Source: Mucidula mucida
Lineage: Eukaryota > Basidiomycota > Agaricomycetes > Agaricales > Physalacriaceae
Assembly (NCBI GenBank): GCA_015501055.1
Contig: JADNYV010000725.1
Location: 1-17,195 of the forward strand
Length of the DNA: 17,195 nucleotides
Direction of reading: 5' to 3'
Shown here: one piece after another, positions 1-8,397 of the stretch
Position numbering within the stretch: position 1 is the first letter of the stretch
Layout of the letters: every line of letters begins with the position of its first letter
The notes under the pieces: model-generated
Told to the model about the DNA's origin: nothing
The model's database searches: none
What the model saw: only the letters and a program-made list of their open reading frames with translations
Program-made: the position numbers and the translations under genes

Positions 1-398
1 TCAACTTTATTTTGTTCACTACTGACAGGGGAATTGCTACGAGAGTAGGAGACAGTGATCCAGGGCAGAGGGTTTGAATCCTCTTCAACCTTGATAGATC
101 GTGCAGAATCATGGTCATCGCTGACCAGAGCCGCCTGAGGAACATCGCGATGTTCTTCAGGGATACGCGAGGGCAACGAGACATCCGCAGATGCCGCGCG
201 CGCCTCGGAGTGGGTGGGTATATACAAGTCTGGTTCGGACAGCGGAGTAGTAAGAGGAGAAGTGTCAGGTTGCGCACCTGAGTTTTGGTCGGGAGTAACA
301 ACGCCGTCGACATTATCGTCGGCGTCGTTGTGAACAGAGGGGGTTGGCGGAGCAGAAAGGGCTCGACGCCGAGTGCGAAGGTTGTAGTGGGTAGACAT
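1..398 (-). CDS. 5' part of a retroelement-like (gag-like) ORF, truncated by window edge
   Basis: An open frame runs from an ATG at 398-396 to position 1 without a stop (132 codons plus 2 bases), so the protein continues off the left edge. It begins with a basic STHYNLRTRRR motif, followed by a Ser/Thr/Pro/Asp-rich, probably disordered stretch. Near the edge it has PWITVSYSRSNSPVSS. From memory, this layout (YNLR-type start, acidic low-complexity region, then a W-T-V plus Arg/Ser motif) is seen in abundant basidiomycete proteins tied to retrotransposons. I saw no zinc knuckle or RT domain because the ORF is cut. The 5' side is CT-rich on the coding strand. It could instead be an ordinary host protein with a disordered N-terminus. 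The open frame is clear; the family is a moderate guess. Confidence 0.5.
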   Translation of the reverse strand, partial: MSTHYNLRTRRRALSAPPTPSVHNDADDNVDGVVTPDQNSGAQPDTSPLTTPLSEPDLYIPTHSEARAASADVSLPSRIPEEHRDVPQAALVSDDHDSARSIKVEEDSNPLPWITVSYSRSNSPVSSEQNKV

Positions 399-993
399 TT
401 TTGAGGGTCGGGTGTCGAGGATGTCCGGGTTGATCAGACCTGGGGGCTCCGTCGGCGGGGAGAGAGAGAGAGGTTTTAGAAAAGCAGAGTGGTGGGGGGT
501 CTAGTCAAAATATGTGAGGTTAGCGTGATCAAAGACCACGGTAGCCGTCACACGGGTATGAGGGAGTGATGAGAGTCGAGGAGAGTCGAGTCTCAGAGGG
601 ACCAAATGACTGGATAAAATAGTAGATTTGGGAGATCCTACTTACGACTCTAGCTACGAGGCTATATATATAGTATTTTATCTAGCTGAGTCAAAGTAGT
701 ATAGTAATTAATACGAATCGGGTAGTATATCAAAGAGGGGGGAGTAAACTGAGGCGCGGAAGTAATATAGGTGGCGGTGCATGTCACCTAATCGTTACAC
801 ATACCTTGAATCGACTGGATTTCTCTTATTTTGTGCACTCATTGTGCACCATCATCAATTAATTTGTACGTTGTTATTCTTCCATTCTTCCCGTGAGGTA
901 TATTGATTCTAATACCAGAGTCCTGATGCGACAGCTTTGACAGGTACATGTAAGAGCACTACACGCACGTGAAGTCAAACAATCACATTTCAA
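399..993. other. Presumed 5' leader/promoter of the left-edge ORF and AT-rich spacer
   Basis: No coding region is supported here. On the minus strand, the 100 bases before the ATG at 398 are CT-rich, like a fungal 5' leader. Further upstream, at about 660-690, is an AT-rich run containing tatatata in a wider AT-rich patch (about 600-740). This could be a TATA-type core promoter reading leftward into the retroelement-like ORF. No LTR boundary or target-site duplication was recognised, so the 5' end of that element is undefined. Confidence 0.35.
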
Positions 994-1632
994 ATGTTGC
1001 TTTCCTTTTCCCTACCACCATGTCTACATACTCCTGGAAACGATACAAGACCATCAGCCGTCGACAATGACAATGTTCCAACTGCGATTGCCCAACACCG
1101 GATTACCAAGAAGTCGCGTCGCACCACCCTTGCCGACGTTCCTCTTCTGCATATGGTACGCGTCAATAGGCCACTACGCGCGACGCTCATGACCAAGGCA
1201 TTGGCTAGTGCTTGGCACGCTGCACGGAAAAGTCGACCTAGGCATTTGGCGTTCGTGAAGATGTGTCATGTACCGTTGCAGTTTCTCATAACCTGTAGTT
1301 TTGCTGGAAGAGAATTGTTCCGGCTCCGGCTTCTTTTACGCTGCAGCTGTTGGTTCTGCCCTTCTGATTCCAATCAAGGAAAATGGCTGGGTGCGGAAAT
1401 CGAACCGGTCGCAGGAACACTCATGGTTCCTTCCTTGTCGCTTGACACTCGCTTTCCGTACTCACTTGAGTGTTCAATACGACGCACTACGGATACAAAT
1501 TTACGGTCTCTATCCCATCTACTTCTCCAGTCTGTCGGTGTCCTCTACCACATTATTACCGAAGTTGGACTGTTAACGTTCCGAGGCCACGAAACTTCTC
1601 GTTCAGCGCCTCGCCTACCAATCTGTTCTTGA
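994..1632 (+). CDS. Unrecognised 212-codon open frame, doubtful
   Basis: This is an uninterrupted 212-codon frame starting at ATG 994 and ending at 1632. The product is rich in Leu, Arg, Ser and Thr, with no signal peptide that I trust, no clear membrane segment and no motif I recognise. An ORF of this length is not expected often by chance in 17 kb of near-50% GC DNA, which is the only reason to list it. Against it, a second plus-strand frame (1301-1576) overlaps, and composition looks non-specific (many Arg and Cys). It lies about 240 bp upstream of, and in the same direction as, the membrane-protein gene. It could be a chance ORF, a decayed gene, or mis-framed exons of a multi-exon gene. 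Confidence 0.2.
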   Translation: MLLSFSLPPCLHTPGNDTRPSAVDNDNVPTAIAQHRITKKSRRTTLADVPLLHMVRVNRPLRATLMTKALASAWHAARKSRPRHLAFVKMCHVPLQFLITCSFAGRELFRLRLLLRCSCWFCPSDSNQGKWLGAEIEPVAGTLMVPSLSLDTRFPYSLECSIRRTTDTNLRSLSHLLLQSVGVLYHIITEVGLLTFRGHETSRSAPRLPICS

Positions 1633-1875
1633 GACGCGATGCCTTGTTTAATCCATGTTCGATATTCTATCATGATTTCCGAACTGCCGCTCGATTCTTA
1701 TCTCATTGAAATAGCTTCCAACTCGTACAACTCTCCCCCAGTTCCTTGACAACTGCTCTCATGAGCGCTCACAACACTCCCTTGAAACAATCTCGGTAAC
1801 CTATTCTGATGCTTGGAATTCAATATATACCTTTCGCATACTCCCAGGCTTCTAGCGCCCATTTGACACCTAATC

Positions 1876-3433
1876 ATGACGGACCTTGCGAGCTTGATTG
1901 ATTGTATCCAACGTCAGAAACGCGTCGAATTCACTAAAGAACGTGCGTGAGCGCTTACGCTGTGTACTTTTCCTTCCTTCCTGGCCATGAGCAGTGCCAA
2001 CAGTTCCGCTGGTCTTGACCTGATTACTGGATATCTGGAATGCATCGCCGAGAGCGACCGGGATCCGGATGTCCAAGGGTACGCTGTGCGTTTATCCAGT
2101 AAGTCTTGAATAGTCTTCGATGATAGGCATCGACTCAGCGATCTCAATCAGCCTTCATCGCTAACGTGTGCTTGGGTACATCGTGTCATCCTCAATCCTC
2201 GTAGGACCTTTACTAACTATCTTTAGCCATACTAGTGACATGGTCCGCTGAGGACGTGCAGGAATCCGTCTATGTTATCCTCATCCAGGTGTACACCATT
2301 ATGCTGGCCACTTTTATCAGCCTGTGGCGGCAGAAGCTGTCCATTGCTGATGCCCATTTCGCTTTGAGCCTCACGATCTCTCCGCTTTCGATCTACTTTA
2401 TATACAGCACCACACGATGGATGCTCAACAAGAGCTCCAACCTCTATTCGCGCCTAGGAAAATCCAGCAGGATGATAGCGTTCCTCACCGTCGTGATGGT
2501 CGTCCAATGGATCGTGCTCGACATCATCATATACGCTGCACCAGATCACGTCTTCAAGGGCCAGCGATGCACGTCGGCCTCCTTCGTCGGATGGCTTTTC
2601 TACAGGATCTTCAAGACGACGGTGTCGTTGAACTTTAGCTTCATCTTCATCCCGGTCTTCCCGTTCATGTACATTCTGTACTCCATTCGCCACATTATGG
2701 ACATCATTCGAGAGCACAGGCGGCACCAGAAGAAGGTGAAGAAGTGGAGATTGTTCCGGTTTGTGCAAGTGCCTTGGGCGTTTATGCGGTCGTGGACGCT
2801 GTCCAATTGGTGAGAAATCCATATCTCCTGGTTGAGGAAACGAAGGCTGAGCTTAAAGTGTTCTAGGATCGTCGTAACGTACTCTCACCGTTGGATGATT
2901 TTCCTATTGGTTCTCATTGCCTATCTAACATGGGCGGGGGGAGTTGGAGTCTGGATTCCGGATTTCACTGTGTACTGGAACAACGTAGTGGTTATTCTGC
3001 ATGAAGACGACGGAAGCCCCGCACCCCCGCCAAATAACGCGCATGACGACTTTGATCCATTTAGTTTTGGTCAGGTAAGTTTTTCATAAGCCTACAATTG
3101 TACCTACCTCGCTGATACACGTAGCTTCTCGCAGCCACAGTAGCCCTACAACCTCTCTTCGAAGTATGCAAGCTGACGGTCTGTCGGCGGCGAGATTTGT
3201 GGCGCACAGTCGCGTATTACCCGAAGTCACTTTTCAACGGGATTGTATTCATCGTCACTGGGCATCGCAATCCATGGAAGAAAATTCTCAAGGAGCGCGA
3301 GGAGCGGAGTACACCATTCGACCACGACGCACTTCCTATGCATTATGACAAGGAGTATAAACCGCGCCCAGAGACTGTCCATGTGTTGAATATGTACCCG
3401 ATGAGGTCTAATTCGGATGTTAGACCAAGCTGA
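1876..3433 (+). CDS. Multi-pass membrane protein, six exons, uncharacterised basidiomycete-type family
   Basis: Inferred exons are 1876-1946, 1995-2098, 2152-2175, 2227-2809, 2867-3074 and 3125-3433, joining to 1,299 nt (432 residues plus stop). The introns are 48, 53, 51, 57 and 50 bp with donors GTGAGC, GTAAGT, GTACAT, GTGAGA and GTAAGT; every junction keeps frame. The start was chosen as the first ATG giving a frame that reaches the DPDVQGYAVR motif (residues 47-56). From memory, a DPD-x-x-G-x-x-VR motif just before the first membrane segment marks a family of uncharacterised basidiomycete integral membrane proteins. Predicted membrane segments lie near residues 59-72, 81-100, 106-128, 149-172, 198-222, 271-295 and 330-345. 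The fifth and sixth are separated by a basic cytosolic-type stretch, and the C-terminal 85 residues are hydrophilic and basic. No catalytic motif is seen; function is unknown. The exon model is strong, the topology approximate. Confidence 0.8.
2152..2175 (+). other. 24-nt microexon within the membrane-protein gene
   Basis: This 24-base segment is flanked by a 53-bp intron (2099-2151, ending TCAATCAG) and a 51-bp intron (2176-2226, with CTAAC branch-like sequence and ending CTTTAG). It enters in phase 1 and leaves in phase 1, encoding TFIANVCL plus split codons. Including it keeps frame and completes the first hydrophobic segment. Skipping it as one 128-bp intron also keeps frame but shortens that segment. 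Confidence 0.65.
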
Positions 3434-3743
3434 AGGTAGCTGTACTGTGCCATGTTCTAAAGTCATGATACTTAGGTGTTTGTGCGGACTCTTCCTATAC
3501 GTTCTTTCGAGTCACACTCCTTTGTACAGTAGTATGGTCACAAGTTCGAACAATGTGTATATTTATACTAATAATCCGACTTGACTATTTATAACAAAAT
3601 GACTGCGCCGTGAGAAGTCAACTTTGACAAGTGTCAATTTAGAATGCGCGTACCCGGCCCTTTGCTACACTATATAAGAGAGATATCCACTCCTTGTACA
3701 TCAACAACTCATCTGTACTGTAAGCAGAACGGAGACATCGCTC
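3434..3743 (+). promoter_or_regulatory. Intergenic region with 3' UTR of membrane gene and a strong TATA box
   Basis: After the stop at 3433 the sequence turns AT-rich (about 3540-3600), consistent with a 3' UTR and polyadenylation region, though no canonical AATAAA stands out. At 3671-3678 is TATATAAG, followed by a pyrimidine-containing stretch and an ATG at 3744, roughly 65 bp downstream. That spacing is typical of a fungal TATA promoter. It reads to the right, into the small ORF at 3744-4001. Confidence 0.45.
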
Positions 3744-4001
3744 ATGGCAAGATGCAACGCTGACAGCGGTTGGAAAGACTCTATATGGTCAGATCGCTGG
3801 TCAAACGCTGAAGAAATAATCTACAGCTGTTTCAGGATCAAAAGACGAATACTATTCACCGCTGCGCAACAACAAGGAAGGAATTTTGAGATGACTGCAA
3901 TGATTGAGAGCAAATGGTACTGTTACGAAAATGCTAATAGTAAATACAAGCTGTCCATGATGGCTGGGGCCCCAAAGCAGGAAAAAGTCCGTGATAAATA
4001 G
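3744..4001 (+). CDS. Candidate small protein (85 residues) behind a TATA box
   Basis: An 85-codon frame starts at the first ATG downstream of the TATATAAG box at 3671-3678. The product is hydrophilic and contains three Cys (residues 4, 29 and 60). It has no signal peptide, membrane segment or motif that I recognise. The reading frame alone would not be convincing; promoter placement is the main support. It converges on the secreted repeat-protein gene, whose stop codon is only 26 bp past this ORF's stop, so the two 3' UTRs would have to overlap. It could instead be the 5' exon of a different spliced transcript, a non-coding RNA, or chance. Confidence 0.3.
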   Translation: MARCNADSGWKDSIWSDRWSNAEEIIYSCFRIKRRILFTAAQQQGRNFEMTAMIESKWYCYENANSKYKLSMMAGAPKQEKVRDK

Positions 4002-4026
4002 TAGGTATACGTTGAAAGCGTGATGA

Positions 4027-5397
4027 CTAGTAGTAGTGCTTGTCATCGTACTTGTCCTTCTCCTTGTCATCATCGCACTTCTCCTTCTCGTCATGCTTGT
4101 ACTTCTCCTTGTCATCGTGGCGCTTGTACTTGTCGTTGTGTTTGTCCTTGTCGTCATATTTGTCCTTGTCGTCATACTCGTCCTTGTCGTCGTACTTGTC
4201 CTTATCGTCGTACCTGTCCTTGTCATCGTACTTGTACTTGTCGTCATACTTCTCCTCAAAGGAAAGTTTCTAAAACCCCGGCGTCAGTGGAAGCACGGCA
4301 AGCGTAAGACTATATACGTACCACGAAAGTAGCTTTGCCGAAAGTAGCCGTGAACACCTCCTTGTCCCCGGTTCCAAAGAGGACACAAGATTTATCTAAT
4401 TCAACGCGGTTAGTCACAGAACAAGACAAGGATGAAAGCGACATACCCTCCTCATAAACGCCAATGAAGGTCTCGGGGCAAGAGTAATCGCAGTTGACCC
4501 ACTGAACGTCGAAGCACTTGGTCTTCTTATCAAAGGCGTGGAACTAATCAAGGCGCGTCAGGGCGAAGTACAGCTGAACAGAAAGAAAACGGACAATGGC
4601 AGTCTCGACATTGCGCGAAATCCCGGTGAACGATGTAAATGAGTTTTCTACCGGTTGGGCGGATGCACCAGCTGGAGTGGGCCACTTGGCGCCACCAAGG
4701 AAGAAGTAGCTGGTACAACAGTCAGTGAGTGTTCAAGCTTAACATAGAAGGATGAAAAACGTACTTGTAACTTCCCTTGCTGATATCGTCAGACGTACTC
4801 GTGTAGCCGACAATTCCAGAGAAGTAGGGTTTCCAAGGATCAAGACTGTTCTGCTACGCGTCAATCACCAAGACGAGATGGAAGTCTGGCGGGCACGTAC
4901 GAGTGTCTTGATATTGAACGCTCCCCAGGTGTCGAAGGACTCGTTGATCTCGACAATCAACTTCTCCTCGTCGTGGTTAGCCCTGGTGTACGCGCCGTAC
5001 CAGGTTGTTTCCTTCCCGACATAGCCAAAGTCCTTGCCGTCGTAGGTAGTCAGCTTGAGATACCCTTTGACGCTGAGAAATGTCGTTAGATCGTTGTGGG
5101 ACAAGAACAAGAACAAGAAGCTCCATACCAGTCCTTGTCATCCCATTTGTCGTCCTTGTACTTGTTGTCATAATCCTTGTGATCATAATCCTTGTAGTCC
5201 TTGTGATCATAATCCTTGTAGTCCTTGTAGTCTTTGTCTTTGTAGTCCTTGTCCTTGTAATCGTAATCATAGTCTCCTCTAGCGACAGCACGCGAGCCCA
5301 CGCCTTCGCTAGGGCCAAATTCAAGTGGCGCTCGTAACGCAGGGGATGCGAAAGTGACCGCGGAGAGCACAAGGACGGAGAGGACGTTGACCAACAT
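4027..5397 (-). CDS. Secreted protein with Asp/Lys/Tyr repeat arms flanking a basidiomycete-type domain, seven exons
   Basis: Exons on the minus strand are 5397-5129, 5072-4901, 4850-4765, 4709-4595, 4543-4447, 4395-4322 and 4269-4027. They join to 1,056 nt (351 residues plus stop). The six introns are 56, 50, 55, 51, 51 and 52 bp, and all junctions keep frame. The ATG at 5397 is chosen over an upstream in-frame ATG at 5439 because a signal peptide follows at once ([17 protein letters not shown], cleavage near residue 17). Residues 42-89 are DYKD-type repeats. Residues 90-271 form a globular-looking domain with [32 protein letters not shown] and [10 protein letters not shown]. From memory, this order matches a secreted basidiomycete family of unknown function. 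Residues 276-351 are KYDDKD-type repeats ending in HYY and a stop. It probably acts outside the cell or in the wall. Function is unknown; Tyr cross-linking or cation binding by the arms is only inference. Confidence 0.82.
4040..4257 (-). repeat. C-terminal coding repeat array, KYDDKD units
   Basis: Exon 7 encodes an array of roughly 18-nt units, consensus aagtacgacgacaaggac (KYDDKD). It is regular near its start (about five consecutive units) and degenerates to [22 protein letters not shown] sequence before the stop. It uses the same three residues as the N-terminal array but a different unit, so the two arrays probably arose by separate expansion. Confidence 0.85.
5143..5274 (-). repeat. N-terminal coding repeat array, DYKD(K/Y/H)D units
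   Basis: This in-frame array encodes residues 42-85 of the secreted protein, built almost only from Asp, Tyr, Lys and His. Units such as DYKDKD and DYKDYDHK recur, and the DNA repeats as gactacaaggac-like blocks of 9 to 24 bases. Four segments fit the pattern D-Y-K-x-x-D, starting at residues 46, 51, 59 and 67. Irregular unit length suggests repeated slippage or unequal exchange. Confidence 0.85.
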
Positions 5398-5459
5398 GTT
5401 GACCACGAACGAGTTGGATAGTGGGAACGATGTTGACAAGACTAGCAGCAGTTCACTGC

Positions 5460-5466
5460 TTAAATA
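5460..5466 (-). promoter_or_regulatory. TATA-like element of the secreted repeat-protein gene
   Basis: TATTTAA on the minus strand lies about 65 bp upstream of the chosen ATG at 5397, a usual distance for fungal TATA promoters. This supports transcription starting just before the signal-peptide ATG, and makes the upstream ATG at 5439 less likely to be used. Confidence 0.45.
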
Positions 5467-5506
5467 CTACCCAAAGGAACGGCAATACTACCCAAAGGAA
5501 CGGCAA
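5465..5506. repeat. Perfect 21-bp tandem duplication next to the TATA-like element
   Basis: The 21-bp unit tactacccaaaggaacggca(a) occurs twice head to tail with no mismatch (5465-5485 and 5486-5506). It sits directly upstream of the TATTTAA of the secreted repeat-protein gene. Position suggests a duplicated upstream activating element, but no known factor site was recognised. Confidence 0.8.
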
Positions 5507-8397
5507 CTCCCCGATGACGAGAAGTTGGGCCGCACAGACGCGAGTGAGGCGTACAGAACACATGAGCAGTGAATCCAAGACGATGTGTTCACCTCGCTAG
5601 GCAAAAGTGTCCGGGCGTGCAGCTACAAATGTCGGCCGAAGTAAGCTGTGCCGTCCAATTTGGCGCATGAACGCGCGGTCACGTTGAGACATTCGAGTTA
5701 CACCTGTACGAGGGTGCGGATACAAAGAGCCGTTCGCAACGTCTTGCGCCCTCAGGTGACTCGCGCACGCAAAAAGAAGACACAGCTGTCGGGGGTGACA
5801 GAAGGAGGAACGAACGTGGGCACCGTGTCCTACCATGGTTAAAGGCGACACTCCGATACATAGGTCTAGGATGGCCTCTACATTCGCGGTTCGAGGACCT
5901 CATACATGCCATGTGGACGTTGCTGATGCGAGCTGCAGCGCAATAGACAGTTCAGCCAAGCGTTCACCAAAATGACATACACGCCTGAGCAGTTCCAGTA
6001 AAGTGTTCATCGTTTCGCCGTTACCAAATATTAGGGCAAGAGTACATGTCCCTCGGCGGAGGAACACGAGCCGATTGGGGAACAAATGAGGATAGACTTT
6101 TTTTCGTTTGAGCACAGCAGCTGCAAAACAGTGCAGCGTTGCAGTCAACGTCTGTGCTCTGGATACAAGGGAAACCACGTCGAACGACATCGAGGGGAAA
6201 GGATTATGACATGGAAGGAGCTAGCCTGAAAGCGCCGGGGACAGCGCTCACAAGAAACGTGCATAGATTGGCGCCGGGCCAGGAACGCTCGCAACTAAGA
6301 CTAGTAGAGAAAACCCCCAAAGTCGAGTAGGGTGTGTTCGAGGTACACTGTCGCTGGCGTGGGATGGGAGATGCAGTACGTGGAGTCATATCGGCTTCCA
6401 CAATCGAGAACGGCTGTGCACTCTGCCTTTTGTAGCGGTTGGAAGACCGTCGTTTAGAACGCGCTGTCGATAATTATCTTCGATTTTGTTCCTCCGCGAT
6501 CAAGAGCTCGTCGACGCGACTTGAAACGACTCCGGAATACGACAGCTCCATGACCAGCGCGCACTCGCACTTGTACAGCCCCTCCTCGTAGAATTTGCCA
6601 TCATCCATATGTAGCCAAGGTGGAAGTACATAGACCACCATCCTCTCTGTAATCATAGCTGCAAGGTCTGCTCCGATTGTGACATTTCCCATTTAGGTGT
6701 CCCATGTTTTCCGTCTCGAACAGCCGAGTAAGGCACAGGAAGCTGGAGAGCGCGACAATACGTGACGTCGGGCTGGCAAACGCGTCGAAGAGGGACGATC
6801 TTCTATGCCACGATACTTAGCCGAGACTGAACGTGGAAGAAAAACAGACCACAAACCGTTTCAAAACCGGTGTACACAGAATAATGACGGGTGCAGAAAT
6901 CTTGTGAACTACTGGCATGGCCTCTGCGAGTGGTATAATTGCACCACCGACACTCCTGAGCGTGCATGCGCCCGTATAACCGTCACTTGTAGCTTCCAGC
7001 TCTGTTTGTCGCGCAAGTCGTTCTCAAGATACTCCCCCAGCTTGGAACATTCTCCCGACCAGCAAAGCAGCTGATGCTTGTGTACGGGTTGGGCGGGAAA
7101 ATGTTCGGGAATGAGTATGCTGAGCGCAGTAGACCAAATGTTCCGGGGATCGCGAAGCCAAGCAAGCCAGATACCGCCCCCAGAAGGATCGAACGTGAAG
7201 TTCTCGAGGGCTTTTCGGATCCAAAACCGAAGCCAATATCCCAAGACCGCCCCGAAAATTGAAGGGTTTACAATGAACAAAGGAACGCGCCCCACTAAGA
7301 ACTTGAAAAAGCAGTCAGTTCGTCTGATGTCACAGTAATCTAAGATGGACGTACAATCTGGACTCAGACCCCATTTTCACATCTATGGGTCTCAGGTAAC
7401 AATCCGAGGGTGACTACACATACGCGGTAGGTGATGGGCCATAAGCCCTGGGAGGCGGGGCGTTCTGTTCGAGCTCCGGACCGTGCAAAGTTACCGCTGC
7501 TGAGGTGGATAGCCTGTAATCTGCGAAGAGCTGCCCGCTTTACAGAAATTAATAGATGAACAGGCGGGCCAGTCGCCAGATCGTCGTTTAAGATTTACTG
7601 AGTATGGATGATGGATGAGAAGCTGCAGCAGTGCTCGGCATACCGGCAACCTCAGCTCTGTCGGTCGAGACTCACAGAATTGTACAAAGTCATGGAATTA
7701 TTATACACCCGTGTGTCCTCTATAAGATCATATAAACATGGGTATCTACTGGATACATAAGCTTTCACAATCCACTTGTCGCCAAGTAGCCGCCTCCAAG
7801 CAAACACGAGCGACGTTGCACGCTGACTCTTGAATGAGCCACCACACTTTGTCCGTCATGCGAAAGACTACCCATCTCCCTATTTGAGATCCCAGGTGCC
7901 TGCCTTCAGGTGCAGATGCCGTCAACCATCGCCCTAACAAGGGCCCGCTGGTACCATGAGCGTTGTTGACATCGAGAACGTGAAGTAGCGCAAAGGAGTC
8001 GTCGGGGAAGTGAATGATGCTGAAGCCCAAAGTGCTTCGTGTGGACACGCTTGGTATTTCTCGACGGGCCTTCGATGGTACCAACGCAATTGGCAGCCAC
8101 TACTGTTCGGTCGGTCCAGCGTCAAAGTAGTGTTCCAAATATGAACGACGCGCTAAACCGACGAGGACTGCCCAAATGGTTGACGAGGAGGTGCTGAGAC
8201 TGAAGCTTGAATGATCGCATCTGACGAACACGTCAAATTCATGTATGCACACAACACAGGAAGTACGAAGATAGCGTAGTGACGTCTGCCTGAGGGCATG
8301 ATGGTGACGGGAATGCAAGGATTCATGATGGTCACGAAAGCAAACGTTACTTCGTTCGCGAACTGGCATTACCATAAATACACATCATCGTATGCTG
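5507..8397. other. Gene-poor stretch with only short, unassigned frames
   Basis: No gene can be supported here. Several minus-strand frames have protein-like composition but no start, splice chain or recognised motif to link them. They lie at about 6190-5900 (Leu-rich), 6692-6474 (MVVYVLPPWLHMDDGKFYEE), 7295-6909 (see separate entry) and 8084-7746. I tried short-intron joins between them and found none with canonical sites that kept frame over more than one junction. The stretch may hold a decayed gene, a poorly conserved multi-exon gene, or only intergenic DNA. Confidence 0.4.
6909..7295 (-). other. Unassigned open frame with hydrophobic N-terminal part
   Basis: A 128-codon minus-strand frame encodes an aromatic, hydrophobic stretch (VPLFIVNPSIFGAVLGYWLR) followed by a WLRDPRNIW motif and a polar tail. 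The same frame stays open upstream to a TGA near 7378, so the coding-like run is longer than the ATG-to-stop ORF. No family is recognised and no acceptable splice sites were found at either end. It could be one exon of an unknown gene, a fragment of a broken gene, or chance. Confidence 0.2.

Noticed and set aside
1301..1709. Overlapping plus-strand frames of 79-91 codons
   Set aside because: They overlap each other and the 994-1632 frame, with no start context, motif or splice chain to favour one.
4020..4332. Plus-strand frames rich in Leu/Val or Ser/Leu over the repeat region
   Set aside because: They are the complement of the KYDDKD coding repeats and arise from the triplet-like periodicity, not from a separate gene.
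4595..4901. Apparent stops and frame loss that would make the secreted-protein gene a pseudogene
   Set aside because: Introns of 50, 55 and 51 bp with GT...AG ends remove them and restore one frame through all seven exons.
4027..5274. CRISPR-like array suggested by short repeats
   Set aside because: The repeats are contiguous coding units without unique spacers, in a eukaryotic genome.
5055..5337. Plus-strand Cys/Pro/His-rich and Val/Ile-rich frames
   Set aside because: Antisense shadow of the DYKD array in exon 1 of the secreted protein.
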